Assembly (NCBI GenBank): GCA_016795465.1
Contig: JAEUHK010000039.1
Coordinates: 1 to 48,631, forward strand
DNA length: 48,631 nt
Origin: Verrucomicrobiaceae bacterium
Lineage (GTDB): Bacteria > Verrucomicrobiota > Verrucomicrobiia > Verrucomicrobiales > Verrucomicrobiaceae
Direction: 5' to 3'
The position numbers and the translations under genes are program-made. This document shows, piece by piece, positions 1 to 10,700 of this stretch. Position 1 is the first letter of the stretch, and each line of letters starts with the position of its first letter. The notes beneath the pieces were generated by a model. That model worked only from the letters and a program-made list of their open reading frames with translations, ran no database searches and was not told where the DNA came from.

Positions 1-720
1 GTCCTGGCTGGCCTGCTGGCCCTGCTGGGTGCCACCACCGGGGAGGAAGTCCACCTGCTTCTCGACCACGCTTTTGGCCACGACGATCAGGAACATGGCC
101 AGCAAGATGCCGGCGTGGACCATGATGGAGAAGGTGAGCGAACCGCCGCCGACCTTTTTCCACATCTTCACGAAGGCGTTCTGCGGCTTCGCGGGCTCGA
201 TGTGATGAGTCGCTTCTGGGTGGAAGACCTCAACAGGTCCGAATTCCGTGTGGTGATGCGCGGCATCGTCTGGCACCGGATGCGCGGCTGCTGTGGGCGT
301 CACTGAAGGTGCTGGAATGGACGGGGCAGGTGTCGCAGGCTTCGGAGCCGCGGAAGGTGAGGGCGGCTGGGCCGGTGCAAGGGGAGCTGTGATGCCGGGA
401 GCCGGAGGCGGCGGCACCGCAGGCATTGGCATCGTGGGCGGAGGCATCATGCCAGGCATTTGCGGATAGCCGGGCGGCATCGCGGGGTATCCCGGCGGCA
501 TTTGCGGATAGCCCGGGGGCATCTGTGGGTATCCGGGTGGCATTTGCGGATAGCCCGGGGGCATCTGCGGGTATCCCGGCGGCATTTGCGGATAGCCCAT
601 CGGCATCTGCGGCGGATAACCGGGAGGTGGCATGTAGCCGGGCGGCATCATGGGCTGCGTGCCGCCGGGGTAGGGCTGTTGCGGTTGATTGGAGGGATTG
701 CCGGGCTGCTGGGGATTCAT
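1..720 (-). CDS. Proline-rich MPPGYPQ-repeat single-pass membrane protein, 5' part only
   Basis: The ATG is at 718-720 and the frame stays open to the window edge, giving 240 visible residues. Residues 1-110 are rich in Pro, Gly, Tyr, Gln and Met and carry about seven near-perfect copies of the heptapeptide MPPGYPQ (DNA about 421-612). A Pro/Ala linker and a His-rich patch follow, then one hydrophobic segment near residues 193-216 (core ILLAMFLIVV), then the start of a polar region containing DFLPGGG. The layout, a long disordered cytoplasmic N-terminus and one membrane helix, is seen in some PVC-group envelope proteins with a downstream adhesion or repeat domain, but that part lies outside the window. 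No function is assigned. It is divergent from prmC, with a 96-bp gap. Confidence 0.75.
   Translation of the reverse strand, partial: MNPQQPGNPSNQPQQPYPGGTQPMMPPGYMPPPGYPPQMPMGYPQMPPGYPQMPPGYPQMPPGYPQMPPGYPQMPPGYPAMPPGYPQMPGMMPPPTMPMPAVPPPPAPGITAPLAPAQPPSPSAAPKPATPAPSIPAPSVTPTAAAHPVPDDAAHHHTEFGPVEVFHPEATHHIEPAKPQNAFVKMWKKVGGGSLTFSIMVHAGILLAMFLIVVAKSVVEKQVDFLPGGGTQQGQQASQD
433..612 (-). repeat. In-frame 21-bp tandem repeats encoding MPPGYPQ
   Basis: About seven consecutive 21-bp units inside the N-terminal coding region of the proline-rich protein. Codons alternate (ggctatccgcaaatgccg and ggatacccgcagatgccc types), so the units are related but not identical. The product is a low-complexity P/G/Y/Q/M tract. 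Confidence 0.8.
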
Positions 721-816
721 GGCGGTTTCGGCACAGATTAGACAAACCCCGTCCATTTTGCCACCCTCAATTTTTGGCGTGACTCATGCCCCGTAAAGCG
801 GCAAAACAGCCTCATC

Positions 817-1719
817 TTGAATCCCGCCTCCAAACCGCTCCTCGAAGTCCTCACCTCCGGCGCCGCCTACCTCGAAAAAAAGGGCGTCGAGGAAGCCCGG
901 CTTAACATGGAGCACCTGTTGGCTCATGTGCTCGGCTGCCGCCGCCTAGACCTCTACCTGCGTTTTGCCGAGCAACTGCCCGAGACGGACCTCGCGCCGC
1001 TGCGCGAGCTTTTGCGCCGTCGCGGCGAGGGCGAACCTTTGCAGCACCTGCTCGGCACGGTGGAGTTTTGTGACCATGAATTCATCTGCGATCACCGCGG
1101 CCTCATTCCGCGGCCGGAGACCGAATATCTCGTCGAAATCATTCTGAAACGCCTCGCGGGCAGCAAACCGACCCGCGTCCTCGATGTCGGCACCGGTTCC
1201 GGCTGCCTCGGCATCTCGTTGGCGCTCGCCACCGGTGCTCCGACCGTGCTCGTGGACATCAGCGAGGATGCTCTCGACCTCGCGCGGCTCAATGTCTCCC
1301 GCCTCGGCGGTGCGGCGGCGATTCAAACCGTGCGCAGCGACCTCTTTGAGAAGGTCTCCGGCACTTTCGACCTCATCGCCGCGAATCTGCCCTACATCCC
1401 GCATGCGGAGATCGCCACGCTCAGCCGCGAGGTGCGCCGTGATCCGCAGCTCGCGCTCGATGGCGGCCCCATCGGCACAGAGATCATCTTCCGCTTTCTG
1501 GAGACCGCACCAGCGCATCTCTCGGCGGAGGGCCTCATCGCCATTGAGCATGCGCATGATCAAAGCGCCTCCATCGTTGAAAAAGCCGCCTCGCTCGGCT
1601 TTCGGGATCTCGAAGTCGTGCGCGATCTCGCCGGCATCGAGCGTTTCCTCCTCGCCAAGGCTCCGCCAGCCCCTCCGCCCGTCGAGGTGGACGCTGCCGC
1701 CGAGGCTCCCCCGACCTAG
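817..1719 (+). CDS. prmC: Peptide chain release factor N5-glutamine methyltransferase PrmC (HemK family)
   Basis: PrmC methylates the Gln of the GGQ motif in release factors RF1 and RF2 using S-adenosylmethionine. The 300-residue protein has the helical N-terminal domain, the entry motif IPRPETEYLVE near residue 100, and SAM motif I (LDVGTGSGCLG) near 122-132. The catalytic tetrapeptide, normally NPPY, is NLPY here (AANLPYIP). The tail after about residue 275 is Pro/Ala-rich and probably disordered. The start is a TTG: no in-frame ATG precedes the conserved N-terminal helix, and the ATG at 786 is out of frame. An SDR gene follows 16 bp downstream and is probably co-transcribed. The family call is firm; the TTG start is less certain. 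Confidence 0.88.
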   Translation: MNPASKPLLEVLTSGAAYLEKKGVEEARLNMEHLLAHVLGCRRLDLYLRFAEQLPETDLAPLRELLRRRGEGEPLQHLLGTVEFCDHEFICDHRGLIPRPETEYLVEIILKRLAGSKPTRVLDVGTGSGCLGISLALATGAPTVLVDISEDALDLARLNVSRLGGAAAIQTVRSDLFEKVSGTFDLIAANLPYIPHAEIATLSREVRRDPQLALDGGPIGTEIIFRFLETAPAHLSAEGLIAIEHAHDQSASIVEKAASLGFRDLEVVRDLAGIERFLLAKAPPAPPPVEVDAAAEAPPT

Positions 1720-1735
1720 ATTTTCATCCCACACC

Positions 1736-2512
1736 ATGTTCTCACTCCAAGGTAAAAACGTCATCATCACCGGCGCCGGTTCTGGCATCGGCCAGGCCAT
1801 TGCGGTTCTTTTCGCCAAACAAGGTGCCCATGTCGAGGTGCTCGATCTGGACATTGAAAACGCCCAGGCCACCGTCGACCGCATCACCGCCGCGGGCGGC
1901 TCCGCCAAGGCCTCCGCCTGCGATGTCGGCTCTGTCGATGCAGTGAAGAAGCTCTTCGATGACATCGCCGCCCGTCATGGCGGAAAGATCGACATCCTCG
2001 TCAACAATGCCGGCATCGCCCACATCGGCACCGCGCTCACCACTTCCGAGGCAGACATGGATCGCCTCTACCGCGTGAACATCAAAGGCGTGTATGCCTG
2101 CGCCAATGCCGCCCTCGCCCACATGACCGCCCGCCAGAGCGGCGTGATCTTGAACATGTGCTCCATCGCCGCCCAGATGGGCCTCGCGGACCGCTTTGCC
2201 TACTCGATGACGAAGGGCGCCGTGCTCATGATGACCTACTCGATCGCGAAGGACTTCATCAAGCAGGGTATCCGCTGCAATTGCATCGCGCCCGCCCGAG
2301 TCCATACGCCGTTCGTGGATGGATACCTCGCCAAAACCTATCCTGACAATCAGGCGGAGATGTTTCAGAAGCTCAGCGAGGCCCAGCCCATCGGCCGCAT
2401 GGCGAAGCCGGACGAGATCGCCGCCCTCGCCCTTTACCTTTGCAGTGATGAGGCAGGCTTCGTCACCGGCAGTTCCTATCCGATCGACGGTGGCGCGGTG
2501 AACCTGCGCTGA
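1736..2512 (+). CDS. SDR-family NAD(P)-dependent oxidoreductase
   Basis: A classical short-chain dehydrogenase of 258 residues. The Rossmann nucleotide-binding motif TGAGSGIG lies near residues 13-20, the structural NNAG motif near residue 90, and the catalytic pair YSMTK (Tyr and Lys) near 155-159 after the catalytic Ser region. An acidic residue after beta-2 (LDLD) favours NAD(H) over NADP(H). The C-terminus has the usual GSSYPIDGG motif. Length is typical for classical SDRs. The ATG at 1736 is 16 bp after prmC and begins exactly at the conserved N-terminal strand. The substrate cannot be told from sequence; sugar or sugar-acid dehydrogenases are common among relatives. Confidence 0.9.
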   Translation: MFSLQGKNVIITGAGSGIGQAIAVLFAKQGAHVEVLDLDIENAQATVDRITAAGGSAKASACDVGSVDAVKKLFDDIAARHGGKIDILVNNAGIAHIGTALTTSEADMDRLYRVNIKGVYACANAALAHMTARQSGVILNMCSIAAQMGLADRFAYSMTKGAVLMMTYSIAKDFIKQGIRCNCIAPARVHTPFVDGYLAKTYPDNQAEMFQKLSEAQPIGRMAKPDEIAALALYLCSDEAGFVTGSSYPIDGGAVNLR

Positions 2513-2564
2513 TCCAGCGTGCTTGTTGAACGGAACGGCCGGTCCGCAGCGTAGGTTTGCGGTC

Positions 2565-4736
2565 ATGTTCCCGCGTCTTCTTTGCCTACTCGCCCTGTTC
2601 TCCGTCTCCGCTTTTGCGCAGCAGGTCACGCTGCCGTTGCCGCGTCTGCTCACCATCATGCCGATGGGGGGCCAGGCCGGGCAGAGCGTCGAAGTCACCA
2701 TCACCGGTGAAAACATCGAGGATGTGACCGAGTTGACCTTCTCCACGCCGAAGATCACCTCGAAGCCGGTGGCCGGTGCGGTGAACAAGTTCACGGTGAG
2801 CATCGCGGCGGATGCAGCGGTGGGTGTTTATGATGCGCGGGTGACTTCTCGGCTCGGTGTATCGTCCGTGCGGGCTTTTTCGGTGAACAAGCTGCCGGAG
2901 GTCGTGCGCACAAAAGCCAACAACACGCTCGAAACGGCCCTGCCGCTCGCGGTGGGCTCGATCTGCAATGCGACGATGACGAAGCGTGCGGTGGATTTTT
3001 ACTCCTTCCAAGGTGTGAAAGACCAGCCGGTGGCCATCGACTGCGCCGCCGTCGGCATCGACTCGCGACTGACGCCAGTGCTGATCCTCGCCGATGCCAA
3101 GGGGGCTGACCTCAAGGTGAACCGCACGGGCGGCATGATCGACTTCACACCGCCTGCCGACGGCACCTTCATCATCAAAGTCAGCGATCTGACCTATCAG
3201 GGCGGCGAGCGGCACTTCTACCGTCTTGCCTTGCAAAAGAGCCCCGCCGAGCCGCAACCGCAGACGCAAACAGTCAGCGCCATGTCCTGGCCGCCCGCAG
3301 GGCTCGCCGCGAACGCCGCTGCGAAGGAAGCCGAGCCGAACAACAAAGACGCGCAGAAGATTTCGCTGCCCTGCGACATCAACGGCGCGTTTTTCCCGGC
3401 GGCGGATGTCGATACCTATGAGTTCACCGCGAAGAAAGGCGAGACGTGGTGGGTGGAGGTCGCGAGCGAGCGTCTCGGCCGCAACACGGACCCCTTCGTG
3501 CTCGTGCAGCAGGTGAAGGACGGCACATTCACCGATGTGGCCGAGCTCTACGACATCGCGCCGCCGATGAAGGTCACGAGTAATGGCTACAGCTACGACG
3601 GGCCGCCTTACGATGCCGGTTCGCCGGATGTGCTCGGCAAATTCGAGGTCAAAGAGGATGGCACGTATCGTCTGCAGGTGCGTGATTTGTTTGGCGGCAC
3701 GCGCAGTGACCCACACAACATCTACCGCCTCATCGTGCGTCAGGCTGCGCCGGATTTCTCGCTCGCCGCATGGGCGGTGCACATGACGCTGCGCAATGGC
3801 GACCGCGCTTCGCTTTCGAAGCCGATGGCGCTGCGTCAGGGCGATGCGCGGGCGTTTGAGGTCGTGGTGCAGCGTCGCGATGGCTTCGATGGCGAGATAG
3901 AAATCGCGATGGAAGGCCTGCCGCAAGGTGTCAGTGCTGCCGGTTTGAAAATCGCGAAGGGCAAGACTTACGGGCATCTCATTCTCACCGCGGATGAGAA
4001 AGCGCCGCGGGGTTTCTCGCTCGCCAAAATCACCGGCAAGGCCGTCATCGGCGGCAAAGAGGTCGTGCGGCCGGTGCGGCTCGCGAGCATGGAATGGCCG
4101 GTGAAGGATGCGAAGGGCGAAATCCCCGCGCCGCGGCTCATGGCGGACATTCCGGTCTCCGTGACTGATTCCGAGCAAGCGCCGCTTTCGATCACGCTGG
4201 CCGAAAACAAGGTCTTCGAAGCCAAAGCCGGCGAGACGCTAAAAATCCCGCTCAAGCTCGCGTGGCGGAATGAGTTCAATGGCACCTCGATCAAGGTGAA
4301 AGCTTACGGCGAGGGTTTTAGCGCCATCAAGGAGTTCGATATCCCGCTGAAGGCCGCCACGCATGAACTGGCGCTGAATCTGGCCGAATTGAAGATCGTG
4401 CCGGGCGATTACACGTTCGCTCTGCAAAGCCTCGGCATCTGCAAATACCGCTACAACCCCGCTGCCGTGCCGTTGGCCGAAGCGGAGCAAAAGAAAGCTG
4501 AAGCTGCCCTCGCCGCCGCGGCTGCTGAAGCCAAAAAAATCGCTGCCACGGACGCCGAGGCCGCCAAGAAGGCTGCTGAGAAGCAAAAAGCCGCCGAGGC
4601 TGCCATGACCGCTGCCGCGAGCCGCATGAAGAGCGTGAGCACCGCCGCCAATCCGACCGACACCGTCGAAATCCTGATCTCCCAGCCCATCCGCGTGAGC
4701 GTGAAGGCTGCGGCTCCGACCACGGCAGCCAAGTAG
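2565..4736 (+). CDS. Exported protein with pre-peptidase C-terminal (PPC)-like domains
   Basis: A 723-residue protein that begins with a clear signal peptide (MFPRLLCLLALFSVSAFA) if the ATG at 2565 is used; an upstream TTG would put 14 polar residues in front of it, so the ATG is preferred. An IPT/TIG-like Ig fold follows (GGQAGQSVEVTITGENI), then two PPC-type beta domains, around residues 120-230 and 270-400, with the typical ETALPL/EPNN entry and DxYxF cores (VDFYSF, VDTYEF). The middle and C-terminal parts look like further beta domains. Near the end is an Ala/Lys/Glu-rich coiled coil of about 60 residues, unusual next to PPC domains. No catalytic domain was recognised. Such proteins are common in Planctomycetes and Verrucomicrobia and are usually annotated only as exported PPC-domain proteins. 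Confidence 0.8.
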   Translation: MFPRLLCLLALFSVSAFAQQVTLPLPRLLTIMPMGGQAGQSVEVTITGENIEDVTELTFSTPKITSKPVAGAVNKFTVSIAADAAVGVYDARVTSRLGVSSVRAFSVNKLPEVVRTKANNTLETALPLAVGSICNATMTKRAVDFYSFQGVKDQPVAIDCAAVGIDSRLTPVLILADAKGADLKVNRTGGMIDFTPPADGTFIIKVSDLTYQGGERHFYRLALQKSPAEPQPQTQTVSAMSWPPAGLAANAAAKEAEPNNKDAQKISLPCDINGAFFPAADVDTYEFTAKKGETWWVEVASERLGRNTDPFVLVQQVKDGTFTDVAELYDIAPPMKVTSNGYSYDGPPYDAGSPDVLGKFEVKEDGTYRLQVRDLFGGTRSDPHNIYRLIVRQAAPDFSLAAWAVHMTLRNGDRASLSKPMALRQGDARAFEVVVQRRDGFDGEIEIAMEGLPQGVSAAGLKIAKGKTYGHLILTADEKAPRGFSLAKITGKAVIGGKEVVRPVRLASMEWPVKDAKGEIPAPRLMADIPVSVTDSEQAPLSITLAENKVFEAKAGETLKIPLKLAWRNEFNGTSIKVKAYGEGFSAIKEFDIPLKAATHELALNLAELKIVPGDYTFALQSLGICKYRYNPAAVPLAEAEQKKAEAALAAAAAEAKKIAATDAEAAKKAAEKQKAAEAAMTAAASRMKSVSTAANPTDTVEILISQPIRVSVKAAAPTTAAK

Positions 4737-4771
4737 TCTGACTCGTCGGACAGGTCGGACCCGTCCGACGA
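4736..4771. repeat. Four 9-bp repeats (GTCsGACnn) forming a hairpin between convergent genes
   Basis: Four 9-nt units start on the last base of the upstream TAG stop codon. Positions 4743-4751 and 4763-4771 are perfect 9-bp complements (tcgtcggac), and the loop can pair internally as well. It sits between two convergent genes, so it may end transcription from both sides, although no T-tract follows. A second copy lies in coding sequence at 5556-5591. Confidence 0.75.
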
Positions 4772-4777
4772 AATCAC

Positions 4778-7700
4778 CTACCGCCCAGGCGGATCGACTT
4801 CCTTCACGGTGGCTCCGTGGGTGTCACTGAGCACGAGGATGGCGAGTTTGGAGACATTGTTCAGCTCCGCGGGCTTCAACATCGGGTAGTCGAGGCCGTT
4901 GGCGGGCATGTCGGTTCCGGAGGGAGCGGCGGCATTCTCCGGTGCATTCAGGCTGGCGTAGTCAAAGCGGCCGCGGAGGTCGGTGTAGCCGTCTTTGAAG
5001 AAGCGGACGGTGCCGTTGTTGAGCTTCGCATAGATCTTCACGTAGGCCTTCGGCAGCGGTTTGTCGGTGGTGACGTCGCGCGTTTCGAGGCGGCCGTAGT
5101 TTTCAGTGAGGGTGAGCTTGAGCGTGTTGGCGTGGTAGGCCTGCGTCTGGCGTTTTCCGGCGCCGAGGACCTCGACAAGCACGTTCGCCTTCGCGAACTC
5201 GCCCGGTAGCGGCACGTCGAGCTTGGTGGCGTCTTTGGGAAGAGACTGCGTGGCGGTTTTGTTCGGCTTGATGATGCTGAACCTGCCCGCGTCCTGACTG
5301 ACGAAGGGATTGCTGCTGAAGCTGAACTCCGGATCCATCAGGTAGTAGTTCAGCGTGACCTCGGAGAGGTTTTTCCAGTTGAGCGAGATGGTCTGTTTTT
5401 CGACTTTGAAGTCAAAACCGGGCTCCGTGGCCGCCAAATCGCTTTGTTGGGCTTCGCGGTCGGGTTGGTTGGGTTTTTCGGGTTTCGTCGTTTTTCCATC
5501 CACCTCATCCGCCTGGGTGAGCACGTCCTTGAAGAGTGTTTTCCACCTCGGGGGCAGGTCCGACTGGTCTGACTTGTCGGACCTGTCCGACGATGCCAGG
5601 CGCTTCGACGCGATGCCACGTGCCGCGGCCACATCTCCCTCATAAAAGGCCGCGTAGCACTGGAAGTAGTCGTGCTGCAGCCGCGTCGGCAGTTTCGTGG
5701 CGTCGATGGCCTTGAAGCGTGTCAGCGCTTCCTCGACGCGGTCTTGGAGGAAGAGGTAATAGACCACGCTCATGCTGTCCATGGCATCGAGCTGCGGCTT
5801 GTGCGCCAGCGCGGTGAGGAGCTGCGTGTATTGCTGCAGCACCGCCGGATTCGCGATGCGCCACTCGCTGCCGAGGCGATGGGCGCGTTGATTCACGAGC
5901 GGCGAGTATTCGAGGTGCTCGTAGCTGCGCAGCTCGATGGGTTCGATGCTGAGCAGCTTGCTGGCGAAGTAGGGGCCGTAGCCGTCGTCGTCCTTCAAAA
6001 GCTGGCCGAGCATCGCGGCGTCGTTGTGCAGGAAGGCGTAGCTGAAGACCGCGTCATTGCCGACATGATGCTGATTCATGAAGCCGACGAGCTTCTGGTA
6101 GAAGTCGCCCTGCTTGCAGCGCCAGGCGACGCGTTCGAGGTCGAGCGCTTCCAGATTGTTCTGCTCCAAAAACGTGAAGACCTCGGCCTCGGTGCTATTT
6201 TGCGAGACGTAATCCCACGAGGCCTTGTCCACCTGCGTGAGTTTGGCCACGACGTTGAATTCCATCGGCTTTGCCGCCGCGCCGCCGACGTTCACGGGGA
6301 AGTGCGCGAACTTCACGCCTGCCTTCGCGGACACGGCGGGGAAGTAGAAGTGATACTCAAAGGTCTGCGTCGTGTAGGGCTCCAGCCGCACTTGTTTCGA
6401 GTCAGTGGCCTTGCTGCCGAGGATGGGAAGCGCGCCCTGCGGGATTTGCAGCAGCACGGCAGCCTTCACGCGACTGCTCGTCGGGTTCGTGACGACGACA
6501 TTCGCGCCGTAGGTCACGCTCGTGAGGAATTCGTCGGTCACATACTTCTCGAACTTCTCATTGCCCTCCATCCGGTAGCGGTCGCCGTGCCGGAAGAAGC
6601 TCTGCGAGACGAGGAGCTGGCCCTGCACTGACTTGTCGCCGTCCACGGGCTTGATCTCCTTGTGGAAAAGAATGCACGGCCCGCCTGCGGTGAAGGTGAA
6701 CTGGCCGTTCTCCGCCTTCGTCGTGTGCTTCGGTGCTTCAAACGGCAGATCGAGCACCGCCAGCGAGAGCATCATCTCCGGGAAGCTGTGGCAAGCCTCG
6801 GCGATGTTCGGTGAAACGAAGCCACCCTTCGATCCCGCGGCCACCCACGCGGCGTAATCACGCCAAAAGGCATTCACGGTGATGAGATCTGCATCCTGCT
6901 CGTCGATGCGCAGCTTGTAATAATTGTTCTCCGCCCACTCCTTCGTCGGGCCGAGAGCGCGGTAGAAGACGCGGACGAGTCCACGATTACGACTCACCTC
7001 TCCTGCGCCGAAGTATGCAAGCGTTCCGCCATTGACGGTGACGCCACCCGAATAGTTGAAGGCACCATTGACGTCCATCACCTTACCAAGGGCCATTTCG
7101 CGTCCTTCAGCGAGTTCTTGGAGTTCTTTACGGCCCGCCATGCGGTCGCCGTCTGCATCTTTCAATGCTTTGAGTTCACCCACGGTTGCAGAACGGCGCA
7201 GGGCCGTGCCACCAGTGCCTGCAATGATTCCACCCACGCTAGCGCCTGGCGCTGCCGCAAAGCTATCCATCGGTGCAGCAGGCATTGCAGCGGACATGGG
7301 CGCTGGAGGTGGCGCTGCTGCAGCAGATTGATTCTTAGCGTCGTCAAAACCAACCAAGGCTCCGCGAGTCTCGCTCTCCATCGCCCGGCCGCGCAGCGCC
7401 GTTTCAAACAAGCGATCCATCTCCTCGGGATTCGGCGGGATCATTTCCCACAGCTCACGCACATGGCGCGCCGCATTCGGGGCTTCGTTTTGGATGCGTG
7501 AGCCAAGCAGGATGCGCTCGACGATGTTGAGGCGGGCGTAGGCCCAGGGGTCGAGGTGTTTGGAGAGATCGAGGCCGAGCAGATACTCGTCCATGAAGGT
7601 CTTGTCCTTCTTGTGGGCGAGATACGGCTTCACGACTTTGTCGAAGAAGGGCTTGTCCTTGTGCTGGAGGAAGAGGTTCAGCTCGTGGCAGGCGTATTCG

Positions 7701-10700
7701 CCGTATTTGGCGAGCTTTTCGTCGTCTTTGAGCTTCGGCCAGTTCAGCACGAAGGCGAACTCGGCGAGGTGAGGATTGAGCGTGTTCAAGAGGCTGTACA
7801 CGCCGCCGAGCGTGTCGTAGGTCTCCAGCTCGCTCGTGAGGATGTCGGCGAGGGTGAGCGACTTGCCGGTATCGAGCACAGTGATCTCTTTTTTCTGCGT
7901 GAAGGGCTTCGCGGGATCGAGATTTCGCGCGAGGCGCTGGTCGGCAAATTTGGTCGGCACCTCCGGCAGCGTGAGCGTGCGCCACGAGGCGTTTTGCAGG
8001 TCCTCGGCGTAGATTTGCACATGCTGGCGGTCGCCGAGCATCTTGCGCTCGATGCGCACGACGCCGTCTTTGTCGGGAACGAGGTTGTAAATGACCGGCG
8101 CGGCGCTGGCGAGGAAGTCGAGGTTGGTGCCGCCTTGCGGGCCTGCTTGGGCTTTCATCTTCTTCGCGGGCATGGCTTTGGGAGCTTCGAGGGCTCCAGC
8201 GGCTCCGCCGCGAGTCATGGACGCGCCTTCACCGGCTTGATTGGCGAGCGCATCGAGATCGGTGCTGCGAATCTCCCAAGGATTGAGCAGCAGACCGGGA
8301 CGCGTGAGCATGTTGCCGGGGAAGAGCTTCGCGTAACGGCGTTCGAGGATGTAGCGATATTCATCGCCGATCTCGCGACCGGCGGAGTAGAGATTGGGAT
8401 TCCGTGCGGGCGTTCCAGAAGCCGCGCCGAAGCGTGCGAAGCCGCCGAGACCGCCAAAAAGGCCGCTGCCAGGATCGAAACGCGATGCGGCGACATGCAC
8501 GCGGGCGAACGGGCTGCTGTTTGCGAGTTTGATGGTGATGAAGTCTTTGTCGGTCGTGGCCTCGGTGATGTGCAGCGGCGAGTTGCCTTTGAGTTCGAGC
8601 TGGCGGTGCTTGCCGAGGGCCCAACCGCCGATTTGGATGCCTGCGGTGACTTTGATCGAGATCGTTTGGTTGCCGAGTTGGAGCGAGTAATCGCCGGGTT
8701 TGAGGCCGGTGAGTTCGATCAATCCATTCCTACTTTCCACTTTCGACCCGAAGTTCGTTGTGAACGAGCCTGCCTTGGTTTCTAACAACGAAGGCAGCGG
8801 ACTGGCAACATTCACCTTCGCTACGCCATCATTGGTGGTTACACGATTCAAGCTCTCGGGAACCTGAATCACCTCTCCCTCTATCGCATGAATTGCCGTC
8901 GTGAGCGTGCTGTCGGCTTCTTCGAGCGTCCATGAGCTCCTGCGGCCGTTGGGAGCTTTGGCGGTGACTTGCTCGATGCCGTCGAGTTTGCCGAGGGCGA
9001 CGCGGCCTTTGTCGTCGGTTTTGAGGGCGTGGGTCTGCACGCGGGTGAAGTCGCGAAGCTTGAAGGTGAAGATGACTTGCTGGTCGGCGACGGGTTCGCC
9101 GTTTTTGCCGAGAAGCTCGAAGACTCGGCTGCCGTCGAAGGTGCTGAGGTGGCCGTCGTTGGTGGCCTCGGTTTTGTCGATGCCGTTGAGCGTCCAGGTG
9201 TGGCTGGCATTGAGGTCGCGTTTCGTGCCACCGGCGCTGAGGACATCCACTTTGCCGCTGAGCGTGACGCTGAGGCTGGCGAGGCGTTCGGGCACGGTGA
9301 GCGTGTGCGTGAGGACGCTGCCGGCGCTGAGTTTGAGGTCTTTGATTTCGCGCGTCGTCGAAATGCCGTCGTGGGTGGTGCTGGTGATGGTCAGCTTCGG
9401 CTCGGTGAGCAGTTCAGGCGCGAGATGCGTCTCACCGAGCATCAAAGCGGTGCGCACGGCCAGCGTGGCCTCACGACGCGCGAGGAGTTGCTCGCGCTCG
9501 ATGTGGAATTGCGCATCGAGGCGGTATTCCTCGGCGTGGTGGTTGAATTGCGTCAGCGTTGCGAAGGTGCCAACGGCATCGCCGATGATGAGGTTCTTCG
9601 TGCCGGGCTGGTTCGTGAACGGAATGGCGATGCGGCCGAGTTTTTCATCGACGGTGAGTTTGCGCCCCTCAAACCATGCGACGGCGTCTTTGACCGGCTG
9701 GTTCTTTTCATCGAGCACGAGCACCAAATCGCCCGCAGGGCCGGTTTGCTGCAACACATGCCACTGGCCGGTGCGGATGAGCGCACGGCTGCTGCGGCCG
9801 CCGCCGATGAATTCGATGATCCAGGCCCCGCGTTTGCCTTTGAGGTCGGGGAAGGCGAATTTTTGCCGTTTGCGCGTGAACGGACCGCCGTCGAAGGCGT
9901 GTGTCTGCTCGCTGTTGGCGACGAGGCCGTCGAGATTGAGGTCGGTGTTGAGCTGGCGCTGCTGCGTCTGGAAAAAGTTGAGCGTGTTGAGCTCGAAAAT
10001 CTTCACGATGAGCTTCGGCGTGTTTTTGACGACCACATCGAACGCGATGTCATCGCCCGGCAGGAACTGCGACGCGTTTGTGGCGGGGAATTCGATGTCC
10101 ACGCGGTCTTTGAGCGCCTGAAACTCCGTCGGCGTGATGAGCGAGGCCCAGCGCTCGGGATTGCCGATGCCATTCGTGATGAGCGCCTCGGCGAGGATGG
10201 GCTTCAGCCAGTTGTCACTGACGTGCTCGATCCATGGGGCGAGGAGTGCTGGAGCAGTGGAGTCTTGTTTCGCCTCGGCGGCGAAAAGGTGGAGGAAGTA
10301 GTCGCGGACGAGTTCTTCGTCGTTGTGGATGGGCGGCGAGCTGATGAGCGGATCGCTGAGGTCGGCGTCGAGGTCGCACCAGTCGGAGTTGTAGGTGCGG
10401 AGGAACTCCTCGTTGATGTAGGGCAGGCGGCGCGGGAGCTTCAGGTAGGTGAGGAAGCGCTCGCGATCATAGACGCCCTTTTTGCGGTCGTGATCGAGGC
10501 GGAGGTAAAGGATGCGGGCTTTGAGGGTTTTGTGTGAGTTGACGCCCTTCGCGAAGGCCCAGACGCGGTCGAGCCAGACCTCGCGCTCCGATTCGTCGAA
10601 TTCGAGGTTCACATCGGCGCTGGGGGCCAGTTTGCGCAAATAAGTGTAGATGAAGCTCGTGCTGCCGATGTTCTGGCCTCTCAGCTCATCCAGCTGCGTG

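Noticed and set aside
946..1965. 339-residue open frame on the minus strand
   Set aside because: Spans the prmC-SDR junction on the opposite strand and has no motif.
2586..4178. 530-residue open frame on the minus strand
   Set aside because: Antisense to the PPC-domain protein gene, which has a signal peptide and domain matches; the shadow has none.
8969..10537. 522-residue open frame on the plus strand
   Set aside because: Antisense to the 2188-aa gene, acid-rich shadow composition, no start context.
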